A stretch of 64,000 nucleotides of DNA from Thalassia testudinum (Eukaryota > Streptophyta > Magnoliopsida > Alismatales > Hydrocharitaceae), in assembly GCA_037157565.1 (NCBI GenBank), contig JAZHRO010000014.1, positions 96,813,501-96,877,500 of the forward strand. The letters run 5' to 3'. Made by a program: the position numbers and the translations under genes. This document shows, one piece after another, positions 56,322 through 64,000 of this stretch. Within the stretch, counting starts at the first letter, position 1. Every line of letters starts with the position of its first letter. Below the pieces are notes generated by a model. That model was not told where the DNA came from. It saw nothing but the letters and a program-made list of their open reading frames with translations, and searched no databases.

Positions 56322-58052
56322 TGTTCAACTTGGATCTTTGCATTTTCAAATATGGAAATCATCGTGTCATAGTATAGTGCGAAATCCGATCAAAACAAAA
56401 ATATTTCTAAAATATGAGACTTGGAGTCCCGGTCATTCGTCTCTAGGAGGTGTTTAGGAAATGCAAGATAATTTCGATCTCGCTTGCTCTACTTGCTTAT
56501 GATTGCATGTCAGTTTATACTATGTTACGTATTCATGCACGGCATGCTGTCACAATATTAATATAAAATGAGGTAGGCAACTGATTATCACACGAAAGGT
56601 ATGGAAGTCAAGCAATGGCGATTTTCACACAGATATAGAGATATACAAAAAGACGATTTCATTGATTGCATATGGTGGTTACAGAGCAGAACTAGTAGAA
56701 GGTTTGTAGAGGAATGCTTGAAAACATAAATATAGCCAGCAGAAAGCGACTGCATACATGAATCTATGGGGGAATTATGCATACATCATTGGGGGAGAAA
56801 TATGGAGCTACACTACTAAGCAGTAATAAAGCAGTACATCTACGATGAACTATCTACTTAACTAACAGAAATAAGGGCATTCGGATGTGGGCTCCGATGG
56901 CCTTTGAGTTGGTTGAGAGGAGGGGCGGCCAATGGGGGTTAGGCCGACCCTTAGAGAGGTGATCCTATGGCCACCTCCTGCACTTGGTGTGGGGATATTG
57001 CTGGCCATGGTGGGAGCTCATGGTGGTGGTGGTGTGAAGGTGGAGTTATGCTGTGGAAGGTGGAATAATGATGCCAAGCTTGAATGGGTGCAAATGGCCA
57101 CCCCTTAGGTCTTTTTATATACCTAAGGGAGACTCTCTAGAGAAGTGTGGAATTCTCTAGAGAGAGCTCCAAGGTGGTTTTTAGATCCACCATTTGTGGA
57201 TCTAAAAATTGAATGGGTCTTGGTCGCTAATTTTAGCAACCAAAAGTGGTGCCACATTGAAGAGAGTTCTAGAGAACTCTAGCTGGGTGTGTGTGCGTGA
57301 ATGGGTGTGTGTGTGTGTGTGTGTGTGTGTGGTTGTGACCTAGGTGGGTAACTGAGCTAGGTAGGTCCTAATATGTTTAGGTTAGGGTAGGTCTCAAATT
57401 AAGGTTGCAAACCGTAATTTGCTAACGAGAAAATGCAATTAAACTTAACCCAAGTTTAATTCAATGAGTGTGAATCTAATTAAGAGTGAAGTGACTCAAC
57501 TAGGTTGGGCTTAGGTCAATTGGACTCTCACTAAGACCAATTGGATTTGTGTGGGTTGGGATCTGAACTCAATTGGACTCCATGAGTCCAATTGACTATG
57601 ATACATGTTAATTGGGCTTAATGAGAACCTAATTAGGTTCTTAAGAAGGTCTGGAGGTCGTGTACTAGTTTTAGGGTACCTTAATTTAGGTTCCCAAGGG
57701 GTTGGTATTGGGTTTAGGGACCTAGGAACTCAATATAAAAACTTGAATTCCAAAACAAGAACTGGAGAGCAGTTCCAGACGTCTGATAATAGTATTAGAC
57801 GACTTATACTCAAAAATTAGAAGTTCAAACTTGTCTAGACATCCAATCAGAGTTAGGAGGGATTCAGGGTTCTGTCTTGGGTATTCTACAGAAATTAGAC
57901 GTCTGACCAAGTGTCTAAACGTCCAATAACACTGCAGACATGGGTTTAAGGTGTACAGGTTGTGGCTAAGGGTCCTAGACATCCAATAACCTATCTGGAA
58001 GTCCAGATAAGAGCTGGAACTAGGGTTTTGAGGCTTCCTAGGCTATGGTGAC
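56322..58052 (-). repeat. Gypsy-B 5' LTR, truncated by Gypsy-E
   Basis: 1.73 kb remains of an LTR that is 2.2 kb in sLTR-3. On the minus strand it ends GTTGAACA next to the primer site. It contains a (GT)n microsatellite at about 57305-57331, inverted repeats at the TATA region (57105-57165), and AGACGTCTGA-type motifs at 57776-58010. It is cut at 58052 where TGATAAG of Gypsy-E starts. Confidence 0.87.
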
Positions 58053-59912
58053 TGATAAGTCTACTTTTGTGGACCGTTAGCCTAAGTACTATTTACTTAT
58101 TTACTCTTCGTTGTTAATTGACTAGGAGATATATGGTAATTCACCTTGGTCTGCATTTAATTTTATGCTCTAATTTTACGCTTAATAACATATGTTATGA
58201 TAATATAATTTATTTTATGAATGCAAGCAACGTACAAGAGTTCACATGACATTTCTACATTTATAAGACGTCTAGAGCTAAGGATGGATCTCTGGGAATT
58301 GCAGGACAAGTGTCTTGACTTTACAATTTTTAAAGACATCTGATGATGAAATCAGACGTCTAATAGAGTACAGCTAGAACTTATCTTCTGTTCCAACCAC
58401 TCACGATCTTCATCGAGCGGTTGGAGAAGTTGGCGGTTGAAGAGAAACAGACGGAGAGTTTTCTTTTAAAAAGCCATGCCATCCTCTTCACCAGAACGAA
58501 TCTTCTCCCCACTGTGGGGATCAGCTCCCTCTCGACCACCATCGAACAAGCGGACACCATGAACCCAACCATGCACATGGCTCGAACGTACTCCTCTGCC
58601 CTTTGCCTAGAGCGGTGTGTGCGTTGACAGAGCGCGCACTTACACCACCAACGCCATCAACACCACACGCCCCTCACTGTAGCAACCCATCCATAGTGCC
58701 AACACCATCCGCCTCTTCTTCATCTTCTTCCTCTTCTTCTTCGTAGAGCCAACAACCCATCACCACCCTTTCCACTATTCACCATCTCCCTCAGAAGAAC
58801 ACACCACCACCAACTGTTCCCTCATCGCAAACCATCTTTAAATGCGTCTATGCACAGTCACGTGCAACCTCACCCTCCCTCGAGCATGATAGCCTGCCCA
58901 CAATAGAATACAACCATCGACCACCTCAACGTGCACCACAGCATCCTTACGGATGCTTGCACGCGCACCAGCCACCGTTCCCTTATGTGTGCCTTCACGT
59001 CCGTGGACGCCCGTGCGCCACAACCGACTCCTTCTACTCCTTTTCCGTCAACAGAGAAGAAGAGGAACTCGTCACCGATCTGTCGACACCACTCGCAGCC
59101 AATTCATCCGGTCACCACACTCAGTGTCGTCAATGCCATTGACCTCGCCTCGATACCTTGAGCTCGCCGACATCCAGAGCTGACTCTCCCGTAGTCCATG
59201 CACGTCATTGGAAGATACCACCACTAGCGGGTTCTTCTCCACCGGCCAACCATCTCTAGCCATCGTCAACCGAACCACCGTCGCCAACGCAAAGCCAACG
59301 CACTGGCTGACCTTCCCCTAAAGCCCCGCCGATCGCCATTCTTCTACCCGTGTGCAAAGAGGAGAGAGGCAAAAACCTCTATTTTCCATCCAATTAGTAA
59401 TTACGAAAATTGCCATTGTTAAACTTCGTACTCATTTATTTACCAAATTAATATATTAAGGAAAATTTGCATGTATATCTCTCTATTCTTGATAAATTAC
59501 TTCTGATTTAGTATCTTATGAATTAGATAAGAGCCTACCACATTGATTGTCGCTAATAAGCAATGTTTTGTGGGAAATTAGTAGTTACGTTGATTACCAT
59601 TACCAAGATCATTAGAACATTATATTGTTTTAATTTTGCATATAAACCCCTATAGTTTTAATTAATTACTTAGAATGAGAATTCATGAGGGTAACGAGTT
59701 ACACTAAGGAATAAGCACACACATTGAGATTCCCGATTAAACGAGTCACCACTCACTAATTCGATAGGCTAATTCCTCCCTATGGAGATGACCAAACTAT
59801 TCTTGTGGTTAGATTTTGAATAATTAAATGTTTTGAAAAGTGATTTTCCATCACACACGAAATACAACGACACGTCATCTTATGCTAAAGTTTTTATCAA
59901 AAATGAAGATCA
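58053..59912 (+). repeat. Gypsy-E 5' LTR
   Basis: TGATAAGTCTAC...GAAGATCA, about 1860 bp. The left edge is set by the break in the Gypsy-B LTR; the right edge by the primer site. An imperfect hairpin (GTCTAC-TTTT-GTGGAC) is near the start. AAGACGTCTAGA at 58265 and ATCAGACGTCTAA at 58351 carry the shared motif. No other copy in the window, so the ends are less certain. Confidence 0.68.
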
Positions 59913-59919
59913 ATCTTTC

Positions 59920-59937
59920 TGGCGTCGTTGCTGGAGA
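59920..59937 (+). other. Primer binding site, tRNA-Asp type (Gypsy-E)
   Basis: TGGCGTCGTTGCTGGAGA, three changes from the tRNA-Asp complement, 7 nt after the proposed LTR end. Confidence 0.75.
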
Positions 59938-60063
59938 GGAAATAGACCTATTAATTTTTTCAGAAAATTTATATTATTTTTATGCTATTTTTTAAACCTT
60001 TATGAATTACTGACCTTGCTTCTATTTGCAAACAAAAACTAAATGAACGCGACGGGAGTTGAT
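59938..60063 (+). other. Gypsy-E leader remnant
   Basis: About 125 bp of AT-rich leader after the primer site; interrupted by the Gypsy-F LTR. The rest of Gypsy-E is outside the window. Confidence 0.6.
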
Positions 60064-61874
60064 GAGTCAATTCTTCTCTTTTAAAGTCATTTGTTACATA
60101 AAATGTCACGTCTTTTGTAGTTCTATGTGGTGGAAAAATAGACTAATCAATAATTAAAATAACCACTCGCAAAAGAGTGGGTCGTGTCCACAGGGAGGCA
60201 ATGATGTATTTAAATTCGCACCTGTTAGAAAACGTATGTTCCTAGTTAATTTCGATGAGAACCGAGCCAAATCTGCCTTCAGATTAAGATAGTATCAAGA
60301 GAACATGCTAAAATGGCAATTTTGAACAACTAACAGATATTTTTTGCAATGCAGATTTAATAAAATATCGAAAAAAGTTGGCAATGGCAGAGAATGTAAA
60401 TATTAATAAGCCTTTTACTGTAGCAAAATAGGGGATCTTCTTCCCCATGGCCGTGCGCGAGGAGGAAGGAATAGCCAGAGGCGTGAAGCTCGGAGGAAGT
60501 TCTCTACACCGAGAGCTTCGCAGCGGTGGTGGCGGCGAGTTGCGTGGTGGTCGGAGTTGACTAGACGGAGCTCCGGTGAAGGTGGGTTTCGATGGTGGCT
60601 GCATCTGCTGGAAGAGGTGCGGATGGGCACGGGCGGAGGCTGCTGTAGGTGGTGCGTGCGAAGGCTGCTGCTGCGCGCACTAAGGCTGCACGCACTGATG
60701 GAGGCGCTTTGGTGACGGAGGCGCTACAGGTGGCGAGCTTGTGTAGGTGATGCGCGCGCAGATAAGAACGCGCGCCTGCTGCTGTGTGCACGTTGGCCAT
60801 AGGTGCTGGCAGGCTTGCTGCGCACTCGCGGGCACGCCGAGGCTGCAAGGCGGGCGTGCTGGAGTGGGTGCGCTGGAGGTGAAGCAAAGAAAGGGTGGTT
60901 GCTGCTGCAGGCTAGAGGAGATGCGGTGCTGCACGGTGTAGGCGGTGCACGGTCTGCTGGCGGTGCGCGGTCTGCAGGCGCGTTGGAGAAGTGTTGCAAG
61001 CTGGCGTGAATGCTGGCAGGCGCACCGACTGTGTGCGTGGGCTGGTGTAGGCGTGAAGGCAGTTGCTGCTAGATGTGGGCAGTTGGAGGGGTGCGGGCAT
61101 GGGAGTGGGTGTCCGATTATTGTTCAGTGTGGGGACGAAGCTTCAGACGTCCGGGAAACTTCCCAGACGTCTTAATTGATTGAGGAGTGAAATTGCAGTG
61201 GTGGTTGTGGAGGTTGTTGGTGATGATGGCGGGGGTGGTGATGTTGATTCTGGTGAGGCATAGTAATGCAGATGAGCTCCAGATGGCAGTGTGGCCTATC
61301 ACGCCACACGCCCATAGTGGTGGAGGCTCGCTGCCACAGTTGAGGCCGGTGGTGGTGGAATGGACAAGAGATGAACTCTCTGCATAGTGTGGATTGTTGG
61401 GATGGTGGCCTCCATCGCTCAGCAGCCTCTCGACTCCTTTTGTAGCCACCTGCATAGATTTGAATGGAGAGGTCGGAGTAGATCCACATTCTCCGCCCCT
61501 CCTTGAATGCAGATTTCAGTGCGGCAGCTGGTGGCGTTGGAGCGGCAGCCGAAGGAAATGCAGCCGTTGCTGCAAGAAGAAGAAAGAAAAAAAATAATGT
61601 TAAAATATTATGATTATTTATATACAAACCCTCAACTTTTATGTTAACTTAAATTAATGTATGGAATGCACCTAATTGGTTAACTAATTAAATGAACGCA
61701 ATTCTAAGTGAATTCTAAATGCATTTAAATATGAATGCAATGCATGAATTATATAATTAAATTGGAAATATGAATTAACCTATTTACATCCTAATTTATG
61801 CTAAATACATGTTTGAATTAACTTAATGTCTAGGCACTTAAATACTTAAATAACCCGCAAATATGGGCTAATCA
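60064..61874 (-). repeat. Gypsy-F 3' LTR
   Basis: On the minus strand it starts TGATTAGCCCATATTTGCGG directly after the purine tract GGCATAGGGGTATT. It holds TACAAAAGG near 61440, two AGACGTC motifs (61144-61171), and a GC-rich transcribed block (about 60430-61110) as in sLTR-1. Confidence 0.85.
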
Positions 61875-63180
61875 AATACCCCTATGCCTAGTTTTTGCTA
61901 GTCCCTAGCAAATCCAAGCAAAACCTTGCACTCCAAGTAGACTAGCCAACTCATTCGGTCTACCTTTACAAACATACTAAGTTCAGACTCTAGACCTAAG
62001 GTTCCCAAGTAGTTGCTAAGTTAAAGACTAGGTTGGCTAAAGATGAGTTGCAGGCACGAGTTTCTCTGATTTCTGACTCTACCCTAAGGTTTATTGATTG
62101 CTGAGATTAAAGCATCAATGCATGTGCATTGGTCTAAGTTATTTGTGTTAAAGGAAAAAGGATTTTCTTTTTTTGATTTATAAATTTTTTTTTGTTTGAT
62201 TCCTCTAAGTCTAACCTCGGATCAGCTATTAACACGGTCTGTGTCGGATTCATTGTCCCCATTACCATACCTCGAAGGGTGCATAGCTTTCGATGCTTCG
62301 AGATAGCACCGCCCATAACGACTCGAAGAACTCCTGGCAATCGACACTTCGAGATAGTATCACCCATGGATTTCTTAAGCGAATTCAAGCGTATGGCAAT
62401 CGGCACTTCGAGATAAGGCCGCCCATGGTACTTGAACTGCGCAATGCGCTTACATGCCCCCAGCAGGATGGATATCCTAAGAGACAAGAGACGAGAAGGT
62501 AATATGTTATCATCACATCCTCAAGGTGAGCATATACTCCACCTCTCCTGCGGCGGGAACTCTTCCAATCAAATTGTGTTTTCAAGCCTCTCCTAAGTCA
62601 AAACTAAGAGAACCAAATCTCTTTTAAGAAAGGAATTAAGTTGATTACTTATTTACATCAGACCAAGTGTGTGAAATTTGGATGCTTGGGTTACAAGGAC
62701 CCGTAAACCAAAAGGTAGAACAAGACTCCAGGTACTACACCACCTTTAACTCAAACCCTAGCTTTCCTTCCTCAACCTCTTGAGGAATGGTCCACAACTT
62801 AACTCCTACTTAAGTTTTTAAGTCCACAAAGGACCCTAAAGGTCTAAAGCTAGTAGCTCATTTTGCTTCTGAAATTTGACCGTAGAATTAACTTAGTCTA
62901 CCCTAGAGTTCTGATTTGCTCAAGAATGCAGGACCTAGCCAGTTAAGCTCAAAACCTTTTTTTTTCTCTTTCTTTTTCTCTTTTTTATTTTTTATTATTA
63001 TTTTCTTAATTTTTAAATGCAAATGTATGCATGCTATAAACAAAATGCCTCAGGTCCTCTCCCCCATGCCTGGTTCAAACAATGTCCTCGTTGAAAACAA
63101 AAATAGCTAAAGGAAGATATTACTTCAGGCAGAGAATGATAGGAGCTAAGGCTCCTCAAGAGTGACCTTGTCAACCAGAT
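61875..63180 (-). other. Gypsy-F 3' untranslated region
   Basis: On the coding strand: GGCATGGGGGAGAGG (63070-63056), an A-rich tract (T-rich on plus, 62957-63015), the three-unit repeat (62428-62285) and the terminal purine tract. No coding frame; homologous to 47202-48738 of Gypsy-D. Confidence 0.82.
62285..62428 (-). repeat. Three-unit 3' UTR repeat (Gypsy-F)
   Basis: On the minus strand units begin at about 62428, 62369 and 62317: CCATGGGCGG, CCATGGGTGA and TTATGGGCGG, each followed by TATCTCGAAG and a TCGA-containing end. Spacings are 59 and 52 bp, as in Gypsy-D. Confidence 0.8.
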
Positions 63181-64000
63181 GGCCATCCAAAGTTATGTAA
63201 GGTTTTAACCATTGACCGTTGACGATAAAGGGAGTTGCTGAAGAGGAAGGATTTTTAATCTCCACGGCTCCATGCGGAAATACTTTGGTGATCATGTAAG
63301 GACCATCCCAACGAGATTTTAACTTCCCAGGAAAAGGCTTAAGTCTGGAATTGAAAAGCTAGACTTGTTGGTTGGGCTCAAAGGTCTTTCGAAGTATAAA
63401 CTTATCATGCAAGACCTTAGTTCTTTCTTTATAAGCTTGAGAGGTATCATAAGCATCATTCCTCAGCTCCTCAAGCTCACTTAATTCTAGAAGTCGTGCC
63501 TTACCCACCTTCTCTATATCCATATTAACACTTCGAATAGCCCAAAGTGCCTTATGTTCCAACTCAACAGGTAAATGGCATGCTTTCCCATACACAATCC
63601 GAAAGGGAGAAGTACCCAAAGGGGTCTTATAGGCCATTCGATATGCCCACAAATCATCATCGAGCTTTTGGGACTAGTCTTTCCTATCAGGTCTAACGGT
63701 CATTTCCAAAATATTTTTTATCTCCCTATTCGACACTTCAACCAGGCCACTTGTGTGAGGATGGTAAGGGGTAGCGACCTTGTGAGTCACTCCTAGACTC
63801 CTGATTAGCCGATTGAAGTGGTGGTTTCGGAAATGAGGTCCCCTATCACTTATAATGGTCTTGGGGCAATCGAAACGGGATATGATATTGGCCTTCACAA
63901 ATTTCAAAACCACAGAGTGGTCATTTGTGCATGTAGGAATGGCCTCTATCCATTTAGAGACAATCAACTGCCACCAAGATATATTCATAACCATGGGACG
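63181..64000 (-). pseudogene. pol: Gypsy-F integrase, C-terminal part
   Basis: Minus strand: SKWIEAIPTCTNDHSVVLKFV, the second catalytic Asp in TIISDRGPHF, HHFNRLIRSLGVTHKVATPYHPHTSG, the catalytic Glu in [13 protein letters not shown], then [34 protein letters not shown] (63650-63550) and [16 protein letters not shown]. Frames break at about 63674 (TAG) and 63358. The first catalytic Asp is outside the window. It is the best preserved integrase segment here. Confidence 0.88.

Larger units (their letters stand above)
13626..58052 (-). mobile_element. Gypsy-B, oldest Ty3/gypsy scaffold, split by four insertions
   Basis: When the insertions are removed, gag (54735), PR, RT, RH and IN follow one another on the minus strand across three joints. 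At Gypsy-D the joined reading is VVKKEIIKW; at sLTR-1 it is ATFQHCMMGIF; at Gypsy-C it is IIKRCVP...LSFCHND...GGHF. These are all expected family motifs. The 5' LTR is at 56322-58052, truncated by Gypsy-E; the 3' LTR is not in the window. About 10 kb of Gypsy-B sequence is spread over 44 kb. All frames are decayed. Confidence 0.9.
60064..64000 (-). mobile_element. Gypsy-F, Ty3/gypsy element (right part outside window)
   Basis: Minus-strand element with 3' LTR (60064-61874), 3' UTR and the end of integrase up to the window edge. The LTR matches sLTR-1 and the 3' UTR matches Gypsy-D. The target duplication cannot be checked because the 5' LTR is not present; the left edge is placed by alignment to sLTR-1 and may be off by some tens of bases. 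Confidence 0.85.

Noticed and set aside
57305..57331. (GT)n run as a possible functional Z-DNA site
   Set aside because: A short microsatellite within an old LTR; sLTR-3 has only a scattered ACACACC stretch at the same place, so there is no sign of conservation.
44995..58052. sLTR-3 and the LTR at 56322-58052 as the two LTRs of one element
   Set aside because: They are in opposite orientation, sLTR-3 has its own CACTT duplication within Gypsy-D, and the other LTR adjoins the primer site and gag of Gypsy-B.
31683..61874. sLTR-1 and the Gypsy-F LTR as a pair bounding one large element
   Set aside because: sLTR-1 alone has a perfect CCCAT duplication and its removal restores RT; the Gypsy-F LTR is followed by its own PPT, 3' UTR and integrase to the right.
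1..64000. Host genes, tRNA or rRNA genes
   Set aside because: All protein-like frames belong to retrotransposons. The tRNA-like strings are only primer binding sites of 12-18 nt.

Overview
The window is 64 kb of plant intergenic DNA made almost entirely of nested LTR retrotransposons. No host protein gene, rRNA, tRNA or CRISPR array is visible. The reading frames that make sense are gag, protease (PR), reverse transcriptase (RT), RNase H (RH) and integrase (IN) of Ty3/gypsy elements of the Athila-like, non-chromovirus branch, plus gag of Ty1/copia elements resembling Sireviruses. Gypsy primer sites match the 3' end of tRNA-Asp; the copia sites match initiator tRNA-Met. This points to an angiosperm with a repeat-rich genome; the species cannot be told from the sequence. 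Element names used here (Gypsy-A to F, TRG-1/2, sLTR-1/2/3) are local labels.

Layout. The oldest scaffold is Gypsy-B, on the minus strand, with its 5' LTR at 56322-58052 and its coding region running leftward through gag, PR, RT, RH and IN to about 15110 and a 3' UTR to 13626. It is split by four insertions: Gypsy-D (33832-51514, plus), solo LTR sLTR-1 (31683-33405), Gypsy-C (16231-30548, plus), and Gypsy-A (minus, from 13625 leftward past the window start). Gypsy-A is split by TRG-1 (2131-7098). Gypsy-C is split by TRG-2 (23792-29318), which lies in its 3' LTR. Gypsy-D carries sLTR-2 (40221-41738) and sLTR-3 (44995-47196). The Gypsy-B 5' LTR is cut at 58052 by the LTR of Gypsy-E (plus), which is in turn cut near 60064 by Gypsy-F (minus), whose 3' LTR, 3' UTR and IN end run to the window end. 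Most insertions are proved by 5-bp target site duplications (CCACC, CAGTC, CACCA, CCCAT, ATCAA, CACTT, and CCTAA/CTTAA) and by the Gypsy-B protein reading across the repaired joints.

Function. Only one apparently intact protein gene remains: the 568-codon gag of TRG-2. TRG-1 and TRG-2 have complete LTRs, primer site and polypurine tract but no pol, so they must borrow RT and IN. Gypsy-C is similarly reduced to gag-PR and may depend on relatives of Gypsy-A. All gypsy pol genes here are broken. The most striking signals are non-coding: a dense array of the palindrome ATCAGACGTCTGAT in the U3 of the TRG LTRs, recurring in the LTRs of four unrelated gypsy families; hairpins at the first bases of several LTR families; TATA boxes set in or beside inverted repeats; multiplied polypurine tracts; and a three-unit repeat with fixed 59/52 spacing in two gypsy 3' UTRs.
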